A stretch of DNA of 64,000 bases from Nocardia brasiliensis NBRC 14402 (GTDB lineage: Bacteria; Actinomycetota; Actinomycetes; Mycobacteriales; Mycobacteriaceae). Made by a program: the position numbers and the translations under genes. The DNA lies in the NCBI RefSeq assembly GCF_000308475.2, contig NZ_BAFT02000110.1, forward strand, positions 186,001 through 250,000, in the 5' to 3' direction. Under the pieces are notes generated by a model. The model was not told where the DNA came from and searched no databases. It saw only the letters and a list, made by a program, of their open reading frames with translations. This document shows positions 1-8,996 of this stretch, piece by piece. Each line of letters begins with the position of its first letter. Position 1 is the first letter of the stretch.

Positions 1-1020
1 GGTCCGACTCTGTTCGAAAACGCGCTGCGCCCGCTCCGGGACGTGCTGGACGATCACTTTCAGGACGAAGGCATCAAATCGGTGCTCGGCTCCTACTGGG
101 TGTATCTCGGGATGCCGCCGTCGCGGTTGCCGTTCCAGGAGATGGCGATGATGCTGTACGGCTACCTGGAGCTGAAGCCGTGGCATGTGCGCGGCGGCTC
201 GCAGGCCATGTCGGCGGCCGTACTCGAATCGTTCCGTGCCGCGGGAGGTGAGGTGCGGTTCAACACCCGAGTGGATCGGATCCGCACCGAACACGGCGTC
301 GTGCGCGCTGTGGTGCTGGCCGATGGCACCGAAGTGACTGCACCACAGGTGGTATCGAACGCCTCGGCTCCCATCACGTACCGCATGCTTGCCGACGAAG
401 ATGTTCCCGCGTCGGTGAGCGCCGAGCTCGGCCTGCGCCGAGTGGGTGTTTCGGCGGTAGTGATTCATCTGGGCCTGGCCGCAACCCCCGCTGAACTCGG
501 CATCACCAGCGGCACGACCCTGGTCAATATCGGAACCGACGATGACTACCTCTACGAGGGCACCCGGTCACTGAGTCCCGCTCGCGGAGTGTGCGTGTCG
601 TGCTTCGACGTCGATCCGATCGGGTTCGCCCCCGAAGGGGCGAGCCACGTTGCCATTGTCACCCTGCAATACGGTGCCGCCTGGGAACGGCTGGCCCCTC
701 GGGACTACGCGGCAGCGAAGTATGCCTACGCCGACAGCATGCTGCGCTTGGCCGAACAGGCGGCACCCGGAATCCGCGACGCCATCGAGGAAGCCGAAGT
801 CGCCAGCCCGCTCACGGTGATGCGGTACCTCGGTACCCCCGGTGGCGCGATCTACGGCTACGAAAAGGACACCACCGATGTCTGGCAGTTACGCGGCCTC
901 GACCGGGAAAGCCAGGTACCCGGACTTCATCTGGCCGGTGCCTGGTCCGGCAACGGCGGATTCCAGTACACCCTCGAAGCCGGTGAGCGGGTCGCTCTGC
1001 GGCTGCTGAGCACACTGTAG
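1..1020 (+). CDS. FAD-dependent oxidoreductase, phytoene desaturase/CrtI-like (5' partial)
   Basis: The frame is open from the first base, so the start and the N-terminal FAD-binding GxGxxG lie outside the window; 339 residues are visible. The C-terminus carries the amine-oxidase/CrtI-type FAD signature GAWSGNGGFQYTLEAG, and the middle has a substrate-domain stretch that starts with HVRGGSQAMSAAVLESF, as in phytoene desaturases and retinol saturases. The family oxidises or isomerises polyene or other hydrophobic substrates. The next gene, a flavin/2Fe-2S reductase, starts 8 bp after the stop, so the two are probably co-transcribed. The family is fairly sure; the substrate is unknown. Confidence 0.8.
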   Translation, partial: GPTLFENALRPLRDVLDDHFQDEGIKSVLGSYWVYLGMPPSRLPFQEMAMMLYGYLELKPWHVRGGSQAMSAAVLESFRAAGGEVRFNTRVDRIRTEHGVVRAVVLADGTEVTAPQVVSNASAPITYRMLADEDVPASVSAELGLRRVGVSAVVIHLGLAATPAELGITSGTTLVNIGTDDDYLYEGTRSLSPARGVCVSCFDVDPIGFAPEGASHVAIVTLQYGAAWERLAPRDYAAAKYAYADSMLRLAEQAAPGIRDAIEEAEVASPLTVMRYLGTPGGAIYGYEKDTTDVWQLRGLDRESQVPGLHLAGAWSGNGGFQYTLEAGERVALRLLSTL

Positions 1021-1028
1021 GAGTAAAG

Positions 1029-2207
1029 ATGACCACAGCAAGTTCGGAGACGACGGCGGATTCGGACGTCATCGCGTTGTTCCACGGCCATGCGGAGATC
1101 CGCGCCGATCTCGCCGCTCGCGAGATCGATGACCGGGACCACGAGTCGTCGACCGCCGCGGCGATCAAGAGGCACAGCCCGAACTCGATCGACGTGGTCG
1201 TCGACCGCGTCGTCGCCGAAACCCCGAGATGCCGCACACTGCGATTGCGTCGCCGCGACGGCGGGGAACTGCCCTACTTCATGGCCGGGCAGTACGTGGG
1301 TGTGGGTGTCGCTGGAACGAGCCGGCCGTACGCCATCTCGTCCAGCCCGCTGGCGTTGGAGGGCTACGACATCACAGTGGCCGCGGTGCCGGGCGGCCGC
1401 GTCAGCGGACACCTGCTCGACATCGCTTGTGTGGGTGACGAATTCGTCATCACCGGGCCGATGGGCACCTTCTTCCACAACCCTCTGTTCCACGGCGACG
1501 ACGTAGTGTTTCTCGCAGGTGGTTCCGGAGTGACCCCGGCGATGAGCATGATCCGCGAGATCGTCGATCGCGGACTGGACCGCCGGTTCCATCTGGTCTA
1601 CGGAGCCCGCACAGCCGAGGACATCCTGTTCCGGACGGAATTGGATGCGATCGCCGCCGCGCACCCCGGTATCCGAGTCGAGTACGTCCTCAGCGAACCG
1701 GCCTCGGACTGGTCCGGCCCCACCGGATTCCTCAGCGGTGCAACCATCGAATCGGTGGTCGGAGCGCTGGGCGCACGGATGTGCTATGTCTGCGGGCCGA
1801 CCGCGTTCCAGGACTTCGCAGTCGGCCAGTTGCGGGCGCTCGGGCAGCCATCACGCAGGATCCGGGTGGAGGCGAACGGCGCACCCCCGCGCCCGGAACA
1901 GGACCCCAACTGGCCCGCCGGTGTGGACCCCGATGCGTCGGTGCGGCTGACCGCTGCCGGTCGGACTGTCGAAACCCGTTGCGGGCAAACACTATTGGAC
2001 GCACTGGAGGGCGAAGGAATGCGCATTCCGGCCGGCTGCCGGTCGGGTGAATGTGGACTGTGCCGGGTCCGAGTCGCAGACGGCGATGTGGTCGTAGCCG
2101 CCCAGACAAAACTGCGGATGTCGGATGGCGTCACGAACCATGTGCACGCCTGCGTGGCATATCCGTTGTCCGACAGCAGGATCGAGGTATGGCCCGGTGT
2201 GTGCTGA
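1029..2207 (+). CDS. Flavin/NAD(P)H oxidoreductase with C-terminal 2Fe-2S ferredoxin domain
   Basis: Electron-transfer protein of 392 residues, of the kind that passes electrons from NAD(P)H through FAD to an iron-sulfur cluster and then to an oxygenase or desaturase. From the N-terminus: about 55 residues of unclear role, an FNR-type FAD domain with RPYAISS near residue 100, an NAD(P) domain with GGSGVTPAMSM and YVCGPTAFQDF, then a plant-type 2Fe-2S domain with CRSGECGLC (first Cys about 337) and a fourth Cys about 30 residues on. It starts 8 bp after the CrtI-like gene and ends 22 bp before the acyltransferase gene. The partner oxygenase is not identified, but the flavoproteins of this cluster are candidates. 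Confidence 0.85.
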   Translation: MTTASSETTADSDVIALFHGHAEIRADLAAREIDDRDHESSTAAAIKRHSPNSIDVVVDRVVAETPRCRTLRLRRRDGGELPYFMAGQYVGVGVAGTSRPYAISSSPLALEGYDITVAAVPGGRVSGHLLDIACVGDEFVITGPMGTFFHNPLFHGDDVVFLAGGSGVTPAMSMIREIVDRGLDRRFHLVYGARTAEDILFRTELDAIAAAHPGIRVEYVLSEPASDWSGPTGFLSGATIESVVGALGARMCYVCGPTAFQDFAVGQLRALGQPSRRIRVEANGAPPRPEQDPNWPAGVDPDASVRLTAAGRTVETRCGQTLLDALEGEGMRIPAGCRSGECGLCRVRVADGDVVVAAQTKLRMSDGVTNHVHACVAYPLSDSRIEVWPGVC

Positions 2208-2229
2208 ACAACGAGCGGAAGGGTCCGCA

Positions 2230-3219
2230 ATGAATTCCACGCTGTGCTTGCTGTTCCCAGGACAGGGCGCCTACACCGAGGAAGTGTTCACCGAGCTCGG
2301 AGCGTTTCGGTCGGAGGTAGCGGCAGTGTTCGATGAGATCGACCGATCGCTGATCGAAATCGGTTCTACACCAGTATCTTCGACATTTTTCAATGGCCGG
2401 CCACCGGGGCTCGCGCAACTCGTCCGGGAGGACCCCGACGCCTTGCAGGTGGCACTGTACGGGATCGCGGTGGCCGTGCACCGCATCCTCTGGAACGACG
2501 GCCTGCGTCCGAGATTGCTGATCGGACACAGCATGGGCGAGATCGCCGCCCTGGTGGCGGCCGGTGCCTTCGACGTCGCCCAGGGTGCCAAGGTGATCGC
2601 CGCCCGCTCCGAAGCACTGAAACCCGATCTCGGGGTGGGCGGAATGCTGGCCCTGCGGGCCGACGTTCATCGGATCGAATCCCTCTCGGCGTCGGTGCCC
2701 AGCACGGAATGGGCAGTCGCGGTGGAGAACAGTCCCGACCAGACCATTGTGTCCGGTACCGAGCAGGCCCTGGTCGCCCTCGCGAACATCGCCACGGCCG
2801 AGGAGATCCTGTGCACCAGGCTGGCATCGCCCTATCCGTTTCACAGCCCCGTGTTGCGGGACTCGGTAGACCGATTCCGGAACCGGTTGGCGCAGCTGCC
2901 GAGCCTGGCGCCCCGGCCGATGCGCTGCGCGGTGTACTCCCCGATCCTCGAACGTGAATACACCGACGCCGACGATCTGCTGGACATCCTGCCTACCCAC
3001 TTCACCCGGCGGGTGCGGTTCCACAGCGGGCTGCTGCAGGCCAAGGCCGATGGCATCCGCGACTTCGTCGAGTCGGGGGCGAAGAACACCTTGTGCGCGC
3101 TGGTCCGCAAACATGTCGGCGGCGCTACCGCTCTGCCGGTCGTGGTCAAGGGTAAGCCGGTGCACAGCACGCTGGCCGCTGTGGCCGAACTTGCGGCAAC
3201 TCTACCGGGCGCCGCCTGA
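2230..3219 (+). CDS. Free-standing acyltransferase, malonyl-CoA:ACP transacylase (FabD) fold
   Basis: Transfers an acyl group, usually malonyl, from CoA to a carrier protein. The 329-residue protein has FPGQGAY at the start, GHSMGE with the nucleophile Ser101, and PYPFHSP with the catalytic His205. The ATG at 2230 follows AGCGGAAGGG; longer in-frame starts run into the upstream gene. No carrier protein or ketosynthase is encoded in this cluster inside the window, so it may act in trans on a carrier outside, such as the CAR carrier domain or a polyketide synthase beyond the left edge. It is the third gene of a tight plus-strand operon and is distinct from the AT domains in the FAS I protein at 21.9 kb. 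Confidence 0.85.
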   Translation: MNSTLCLLFPGQGAYTEEVFTELGAFRSEVAAVFDEIDRSLIEIGSTPVSSTFFNGRPPGLAQLVREDPDALQVALYGIAVAVHRILWNDGLRPRLLIGHSMGEIAALVAAGAFDVAQGAKVIAARSEALKPDLGVGGMLALRADVHRIESLSASVPSTEWAVAVENSPDQTIVSGTEQALVALANIATAEEILCTRLASPYPFHSPVLRDSVDRFRNRLAQLPSLAPRPMRCAVYSPILEREYTDADDLLDILPTHFTRRVRFHSGLLQAKADGIRDFVESGAKNTLCALVRKHVGGATALPVVVKGKPVHSTLAAVAELAATLPGAA

Positions 3220-3241
3220 TCATCGACGAAGGGAATGTATC

Positions 3242-4606
3242 GTGCGAATTGTAGTGGCAGGTGCGGGAATTGCCGGTTTGAGCAGCGCATTGCTGCTGGC
3301 GCGCGCCGGATTCCAGGTCGATTTGATCGAGCGGGATGACGGGCCGCCGGAGACGTTCGACGGCGTGGATTCCTGGGCACGACCGGGTGCGCCGCAGAAC
3401 CGGCATCCGCATGTCTTTTTCGGGCTATTTCGCAGTTTGCTGCAGAAATGGCTTCCCGATGTTTACGAGGAACTCCTCGATATCGGCGCCGGAGAAATCA
3501 ATGTAGAACAGCCGGAGATCCAACGCGGCGTGGCAGGTGCCTCGGATCTGTATATGGTCGCGACCCGGAGGATTGCGGTCGAATGGGCCCTGCACCGTGC
3601 CATCGACAGAGAGGTGAATATCTCGCTGCGCTCAGGGACGACGGTCCGCGAGGTGATTGTCGAAGATCATGCGGTCGTTGGCGCCGTGGTCGATGGCGAG
3701 TTACTGCCGACCTCGATCGTCATCGATGCCTGCGGTCGCAGCTCCAGGCTTGCCAAGAAATTCACCGAGGTACGTGACGAAACGTCATGCAATGTCATCT
3801 ATAATAGTAGATTTTACCGTCTTGCTCCCGGTGTCGAACAGCCGAAACTGTACGAAGGTTCAGTGTCGAAGGTGGGCGGTCACGGCTTCGGCGGTTCGCT
3901 CTTCTGCCATGAGAACGGAATCTTCAGCATCACGCTCGGTAGGCTTCCCGAGGACGATGGATTGCGGTCGCTGCGCGAAGACCAAGGGTTCGAGAAGGCG
4001 ATAGCGATCATCCCACGGCTCGAAGATTGGCTTCGGAACCGCGTCCCTGAGCCGCTGACACGGGTCACTCCGATCGCAGGTCTGAACAACACGATTCGTG
4101 GCCTCGGGCCGAATGCTCCTTCCGGATACTTTCCGATCGGCGATGCACTGTGCACAACCGATCCCAGCTTCGGTCGTGGCAGTCCGATAGCCTTGGCGCA
4201 GGCTGTGCAGTTGGCAGTGGAGTTGTCCGGCGCCATGGTGCGGCTGCCCGAGCAGTCGGTCCGCGCCACCACTGGGGCCCTCGATATCGTGCGCCCCTGG
4301 TTCGACGATGCGGTTCGGATGGATGCCCGGCGAACAGCGTACTGGCGGTCGATCAGAACGGATTCGGCCGCGCGCCCGTTCGCCGTCGATATCAACTCCA
4401 TCAGTGCACTGGCATTGCTCGATGCCGGAAAAGTCGATCCTGTGTTGTGGCGTATTGCGCAGCGCAGCCTCAATATGTTCGATGGGCCGACGGCCGTCAA
4501 CACCGCGGAAGTAGCAGTGCGGCTGAAGAATCTGGCGGAGAACGGCTGGCGTCCGGCCGGCCAGGCGCCCAGCTATCAGGAGATGGTCGCCGCGTTGAGT
4601 GGCTGA
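3242..4606 (+). CDS. Class A FAD-dependent monooxygenase (hydroxylase/epoxidase type)
   Basis: The GTG at 3242 follows GAAGGGAA and gives 454 residues. The N-terminus is a Rossmann FAD site (VVAGAGIAGLSSA). There is a DACGRSS motif near 160 and the FAD-ribityl GD motif (GDALCTTDPSFGRG) near 300. These fit the family that hydroxylates or epoxidises with NAD(P)H and O2. The coding DNA is visibly less GC-rich than the core genes, with runs such as ATCTATAATAGTAGATTTT, which suggests transfer. The next gene, a membrane protein, starts 32 bp later. In meroterpenoid pathways an epoxidase of this fold works with a small membrane cyclase, but that link here is inference. Confidence 0.8.
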   Translation: MRIVVAGAGIAGLSSALLLARAGFQVDLIERDDGPPETFDGVDSWARPGAPQNRHPHVFFGLFRSLLQKWLPDVYEELLDIGAGEINVEQPEIQRGVAGASDLYMVATRRIAVEWALHRAIDREVNISLRSGTTVREVIVEDHAVVGAVVDGELLPTSIVIDACGRSSRLAKKFTEVRDETSCNVIYNSRFYRLAPGVEQPKLYEGSVSKVGGHGFGGSLFCHENGIFSITLGRLPEDDGLRSLREDQGFEKAIAIIPRLEDWLRNRVPEPLTRVTPIAGLNNTIRGLGPNAPSGYFPIGDALCTTDPSFGRGSPIALAQAVQLAVELSGAMVRLPEQSVRATTGALDIVRPWFDDAVRMDARRTAYWRSIRTDSAARPFAVDINSISALALLDAGKVDPVLWRIAQRSLNMFDGPTAVNTAEVAVRLKNLAENGWRPAGQAPSYQEMVAALSG

Positions 4607-4638
4607 TCGCTACCGAAGTTTACGGGAGGGACACTGGC

Positions 4639-5421
4639 ATGAGTGAAAAAGCTATCGGCATGGCAAGCAATATTTGCCTGACGGCCATGATCATCTGGAC
4701 CGCCGGACTCACTGGGTGGGCGATCTGGATTTGGGTGAAACACCGAAAATACTATCTGTTCGCCCTGATCGCGTCATGCCTTGCCGCCGCTCCGTTCGAC
4801 GGTGTACTCGGCAAGCTGATCGGCGTCACTTATAGGATTCCGGATGGCGTTCCCTTCGTCCAACTACCGCAGGCGGACGTCCCGGTGTGGGGGATACTGG
4901 TTTACCTCGGCTGGTATTGCACAACCATCTACATGTTCATGGTCGCATGGGAGCGGGGATGGTCGAGCGGCGCCATCTGGAAACTCTACGGAGCGCTCGT
5001 ACTGTTCGATTCGGCAGTCGAAATCTTGATTATCAATGCGGGACTGTACCGATACGTTGGGGGTCAGCCGCTACGAATCTTCGAACTGCCGTTCACGGTT
5101 CCGATCTTCAACGCTGCGCTCGAGCTGTTCACGGCAGTGGTACTGCGTTTTCTCGTCGCCCATACCAGCGGGATGAATCGCATTCTGATTCTACCCGTCG
5201 CGGTCGGGGCGATATTCGGCGGAAATTTGTTCATGGGCGGGCCGTCGGTATTCGCAGTGCTGACGAATCTTGCCACGCCGATCGCCAGCCTCCTGGGCTT
5301 GGTGACCGTCCTGTGCTCGCTCCTGACCGTAAACTTTGTGATCAGGATCGCGACGACCGATGGCCGGATGTCGCGAGTCATCACCTCGGTCGGCGCGGTC
5401 CAGCCCTACGTTGCGAGGTAG
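4639..5421 (+). CDS. Seven-helix-like integral membrane protein of unknown function
   Basis: The ATG at 4639 is preceded by GGGAGGG at 4624. The 260-residue protein has about seven hydrophobic segments, with acidic and aromatic residues in or near the helices (VAWERGW near 110, FDSAVEIL near 132, FELPFTVP near 155). Size and topology recall small membrane-bound terpene cyclases of the Pyr4 type and also AveC-like spirocyclases; I could not assign it to either by motif. Its position directly after a flavin monooxygenase gene is the main reason to suspect a cyclase. A transporter or carotenoid-modifying protein remains possible. Confidence 0.75.
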   Translation: MSEKAIGMASNICLTAMIIWTAGLTGWAIWIWVKHRKYYLFALIASCLAAAPFDGVLGKLIGVTYRIPDGVPFVQLPQADVPVWGILVYLGWYCTTIYMFMVAWERGWSSGAIWKLYGALVLFDSAVEILIINAGLYRYVGGQPLRIFELPFTVPIFNAALELFTAVVLRFLVAHTSGMNRILILPVAVGAIFGGNLFMGGPSVFAVLTNLATPIASLLGLVTVLCSLLTVNFVIRIATTDGRMSRVITSVGAVQPYVAR

Positions 5422-5446
5422 CTGCGGTTGTAGCGGGCAGGGACGG

Positions 5447-5487
5447 CTCCTGTGGCGATGACGTGCGGAACCTCATCGTCACAGGAG
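5447..5487 (+). repeat. 15-bp inverted repeat downstream of the membrane protein gene
   Basis: CTCCTGTGGCGATGA (5447-5461) and TCATCGTCACAGGAG (5473-5487) pair at 14 of 15 positions around an 11-nt loop. There is no T-run, so it is not a classical intrinsic terminator on the plus strand. It is followed by CAGCC and a short ATG frame beginning MPAPR, a start seen in some transposases, which then runs out of sense. It may be the relic end of an insertion element or a transcription-end structure. Confidence 0.55.
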
Positions 5488-5558
5488 CAGCCATGCCCGC
5501 TCCACGAAACGCCGCGAAACCCTGTTGGATTCACGCGTTGCCCGAGTAGACGGCAGTC

Positions 5559-5909
5559 CTACTGGGCGATAGCGGCGGAAACCTTGGGGTGCGGGCTGTG
5601 CATCGTCAAGAACCGGATGTCGAGGTCTTCTTCGAGGTAGTCCATGCGGCGTTCCCAGAAAGACAGCATGTGCGGCAGCGCAAGGTGGCGCTCGAAGTCC
5701 TCTTTGGACCGCCACACCTCGTAGAGGACGAAAGTCGATGGGTCGTTCGCGTCTTCGTGGAAGTGATACTCCAGGGACCCGTCCTCGGCGCGGGACGGGG
5801 CCACGAACGACAGCAACAATTGTTTCAGCTCGTCGGCGCGCTCCGGTTTCGGTCGGGCGAATCCCATGAGCGCTACGGGAACTCGATCGGCAGGTGAGAC
5901 ATCAGTCAT
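5559..5909 (-). CDS. Antibiotic biosynthesis monooxygenase (ABM) fold protein
   Basis: A dimeric alpha-beta barrel protein of 116 residues with the ABM pattern: an N-terminal strand with VALMGFARPKP, the core EYHFHEDANDPSTFVLYEVW, then HLALPHMLSFW. Members are cofactor-free monooxygenases (quinone forming) or stress proteins. The ATG at 5909 was chosen because the fold begins soon after it; there is no strong ribosome site, only GAG close to the ATG. It is transcribed against the flanking biosynthetic genes, so it may or may not belong to the pathway. Confidence 0.8.
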   Translation of the reverse strand: MTDVSPADRVPVALMGFARPKPERADELKQLLLSFVAPSRAEDGSLEYHFHEDANDPSTFVLYEVWRSKEDFERHLALPHMLSFWERRMDYLEEDLDIRFLTMHSPHPKVSAAIAQ

Positions 5910-6318
5910 ATCTCGGACGGTAGCGGGGCGGTTGGGCGCGGGGCAATGCACTGACACGAAAGTTGTATCACGTTGCCTCATAATAGATTTGGCTGCAGAG
6001 CGGAGCGGTCGTCGGTGTGCGTGGTGGGGTGTAGCGACCGCGCGGTGAAGTGCGCATACTGCTGCGGAACTGGCCGACGGGGCTGCGGCCTACTCCGGCG
6101 GATGGTCCCGGTCCGGACCGAAGCGGCGGACCGCCGCGGGCCGGGGCGGGCCCTGGCTTCTATGTAGCGAGCCCGCCATATGGTGCTGGTCGTGAGCAAG
6201 TACCCAGACCGCTGCCGTCACGGCCGCGTGACCTGGCATCGATCCGGTCGAGGCCCCTCAGGCGGCGTCACCGACCCCTACCCGGCTACGGCGCGGTGCC
6301 GTGGTCCGAAAGGTGCAC

Positions 6319-6367
6319 TTGACATCCCGTTGGGATCATTTAACTCGGCAAACTGTACCGATACAGT
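6319..6367 (+). promoter_or_regulatory. Putative promoter with palindromic operator for the flavodoxin gene
   Basis: The 558-bp gap 5910-6467 has no convincing gene. Near its right end a TTGACA (6319-6324) is followed after 15 bp by TTAACT (6340-6345), then by the perfect palindrome ACTGTACCGATACAGT (6352-6367). A dyad just downstream of a -10 box is typical of repressor sites, often TetR family. No regulator gene lies next to it, so the binding protein would be encoded elsewhere. The flavodoxin ATG is 100 bp downstream. Confidence 0.5.
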
Positions 6368-6467
6368 GAACTGGTGGCCAGGGGGAGAGACCAGGAGCAG
6401 GGGATCCCATGGCCAGAATTCCCCGCCGCATCACAAACGAATTCGAGAGATTTGAAGGAGAATTGGT

Positions 6468-6941
6468 ATGAAGACCATCCTCGTGTGCAAGTCGAAGTAC
6501 CACGGCAACACCAAGAAGGTCGCCGATGTGATCGCCGGCGTGCTCGGAGCGCGGGTCGTCGATCCTGCGGACATCAGTGCTGCCGAACTTTCCTCCTATG
6601 ATCTGGTGGGCTTCGGCTCGGGCATTCATCTCCAGAAGTTCTATCCGGAGCTGCTGGAGTTCGTTGCCTCCTTGCCGACGGGGCAGCGCGGTAAGGTGTT
6701 CGTGTTCGCTTCCAGCGGTTTCAAGGACTCCGGGCCGACCGCTTTCTCCGCCCCGCTGGTCAAACTGTTGCAGGAGAAGGGCTTCGAGGTGATCGACACG
6801 TTCTCGAGCCGGGCGTTGGACACCTTCGCGCCGTTCAAGATCTTCGGTGGCATCCGGAAGGGGCGCCCCAATGCCGCAGATCTGGATACCGCGCGTGAAT
6901 TCGCCGCCGGACTGCTTGCTCGCAACGGCGCCCTTTCCTGA
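6468..6941 (+). CDS. Flavodoxin-family protein
   Basis: The 157-residue protein begins MKTILVCKSKYHGNTKKVAD, the FMN phosphate-binding loop of flavodoxins, followed by VGFGSGIHL and FVFASSGF, which match the other two FMN loops. The start follows GAAGGAGAA at a good distance. It may supply electrons to redox enzymes of the cluster, as the FMN counterpart of the reductase at 1029-2207, or act as a quinone reductase. It has its own promoter region and probably leads the transcript that continues into the carbamoyltransferase gene 240 bp on. Confidence 0.85.
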   Translation: MKTILVCKSKYHGNTKKVADVIAGVLGARVVDPADISAAELSSYDLVGFGSGIHLQKFYPELLEFVASLPTGQRGKVFVFASSGFKDSGPTAFSAPLVKLLQEKGFEVIDTFSSRALDTFAPFKIFGGIRKGRPNAADLDTAREFAAGLLARNGALS

Positions 6942-7181
6942 CCATCTGCCGATCCGCCGAGCGTCGCCGGGATGCCATGCCCGGCGGTGTTTCGGACGGT
7001 CGTGTCGGCCAGGGCTCCGAGTGATCGGCTGAAGCAGCGTCCACTCAGGTGTGTCGCCGTGGGGGATCGGCGGCACGCGTGCCCACGTCCTGCTCGGGCA
7101 TGCGCCACCGTCGTCGAAGCCGGCCGTGGTCGGAATTTTCGAATACACCAAGAATATTTCCATTATCGAAGGAGGGGCGTT

Positions 7182-8972
7182 GTGATCGTTCTGGGTTACA
7201 ACGGGTTCACGCACAGTCGCGATAGCGACCTCATGTATCCGGGTCCGGATAAGATAGATCACTACGCGGTGGTGGGCCACGACGCCGGGGCCGCAGTCAT
7301 CATCGACGGCCGGGTCGTTGCCGCCGTCGAAGAAGAACGCCTGAACAGGGAAAAGAAGACCAGTCAGTTTCCGTCGAACTCGATAGATTGGTGCCTCGAG
7401 AAGGCCGGCATATCGTTGTCCGATGTGGACTACTTCGCTCTGCCGTGGGCGTTTACGAGTGAAGTTCTCGACTCGATGAAAAGTGAAGTGGCAGAATTCG
7501 TGCCCGACCCGGCCTTTCGCTCAATGGTCTTCGCGGAGTTGGATAAGCTGTACGAGCGACTGTTCGACCCGGAGCAGGTGGCGAACGATTTCTATGCGCG
7601 GACCGGATATAAAATCCCGGCCGGAAAGCTGATTCTTGTTCCGCACCATATGGCGCACCTGATGTGTGGCTATCAGGTGCGCGGCGGTGGTGACACCGCA
7701 TTCTTCATCAGCGACGGCCGGGGCGAGAAGGACTCGTCGCTCTCCGGGCAGATCGAGAACGGCGAGATCACCATCTTCGAGCATCTGACCGTCGGGAGCG
7801 GTAATTCCATCGGACTGTTCTACAGCGAAATCACTCGTTACCTCGGTTTCTATCCGAATAATGATGAGTACAAGGTGATGGGACTCTCCGCGTACTGCCC
7901 GAACCCTACGGATCCGCGTATCGTTGATTCGCTGATCACACTTCTCGATGATGGTCAGATCAGTTTTCCGATTCCGCTGACCAGTCCAGGGGGGCACGTC
8001 GCCTATGAGAGCTTGCTCGACGGCATCTTCGGTGCCGACGACTCGATCAGAGACTCTATCGAGTTCAAGGCGCGGGTCGCACGGGCGGCCCAAGATGTCC
8101 TCGAACTGGCGACTGCGCACCAAATCGCCGCTCTGTCCAAATGCACGAATCTTTCGAACCTGATTCACGAAGGTGGAGTCGCACTGAATTGTGTGAACAA
8201 CACCAAGATTCTGGAGGCTGCCGATTTCTCCTCCGTGCATGTGAGCTTCGGGGCCAGTGATACCGGACTTCCCATCGGTGCGGCCGCTTACGTCGGCCAT
8301 GTGTACGGGAACGTCACCCCGGTGCCCTGCACGACATATCTGGGTCCGGAATACACGCACGAAGACATGATCCAGGCTACTCGGCTGTTCGAAGACCGCC
8401 TCGTTGTGACGGAGCTGAACGGGGCCGACGTTGCTGCCAAAACTGCCGACTTGCTGACGGAGAAGGTAGTCATCGGCTGGTTCCAGGGCAGCGCCGAGTA
8501 CGGCCCACGTGCCCTTGGCAGCCGCAGCATTCTCGCGAATCCGACATTCGATGATATCAAGGACACCATCAACCTTCGGGTCAAACACCGGGAACCGTTC
8601 CGGCCTTTTGCGCCCGTGGTTCTGGAGTCCGAGGCCGGCAAGTTGTTCGAAATGGGAAGGCTCCCTGCTTCGCCACATATGACCTTCGTGGTGCCGGTGC
8701 GGGAGGAGTTTCGCGGCCAGATCCCCGGAGCGAGTCACGTCGACGGCACATCACGGGTTCAGACGGTCGGTGACGATCAGAACCCGCTACTGGCCGAGTT
8801 GCTTCGTGAAGTGCAGAAAAGAATCGGCGTGGGATGTTTGATCAACACCTCCTTCAATGTGGCCGGTGAGCCGATCGTCGGTTCTCCCGAGGACGCTATT
8901 CGGTGTTTCTTGAGTACGGAAATCGACTACCTGGTTCTCGGCAAGCTGCTGATTCGTAAAGCAGAGCGCTAG
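7182..8972 (+). CDS. O-carbamoyltransferase, NodU/CmcH/TobZ family
   Basis: Transfers carbamoyl from carbamoyl phosphate, through carbamoyl-adenylate, to a hydroxyl of a natural product. The GTG at 7182 follows GGAGGGG and gives 596 residues. The N-terminal ASKHA-fold domain has GHDAGAAVIIDG and AAVEEERLNREKK; the metal motif HHMAH is at 155-159; the C-terminal domain has YGPRALGSRSI, HREPFRPFAPVV and NTSFNVAGEPIV, all typical. Full length for the family. It lies between flavodoxin and CAR genes and is the clearest sign that this region makes a decorated small molecule. The acceptor is unknown. Confidence 0.93.
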   Translation: MIVLGYNGFTHSRDSDLMYPGPDKIDHYAVVGHDAGAAVIIDGRVVAAVEEERLNREKKTSQFPSNSIDWCLEKAGISLSDVDYFALPWAFTSEVLDSMKSEVAEFVPDPAFRSMVFAELDKLYERLFDPEQVANDFYARTGYKIPAGKLILVPHHMAHLMCGYQVRGGGDTAFFISDGRGEKDSSLSGQIENGEITIFEHLTVGSGNSIGLFYSEITRYLGFYPNNDEYKVMGLSAYCPNPTDPRIVDSLITLLDDGQISFPIPLTSPGGHVAYESLLDGIFGADDSIRDSIEFKARVARAAQDVLELATAHQIAALSKCTNLSNLIHEGGVALNCVNNTKILEAADFSSVHVSFGASDTGLPIGAAAYVGHVYGNVTPVPCTTYLGPEYTHEDMIQATRLFEDRLVVTELNGADVAAKTADLLTEKVVIGWFQGSAEYGPRALGSRSILANPTFDDIKDTINLRVKHREPFRPFAPVVLESEAGKLFEMGRLPASPHMTFVVPVREEFRGQIPGASHVDGTSRVQTVGDDQNPLLAELLREVQKRIGVGCLINTSFNVAGEPIVGSPEDAIRCFLSTEIDYLVLGKLLIRKAER

Positions 8973-8996
8973 TAGTGCCAACGGGGTAGGTAAACC

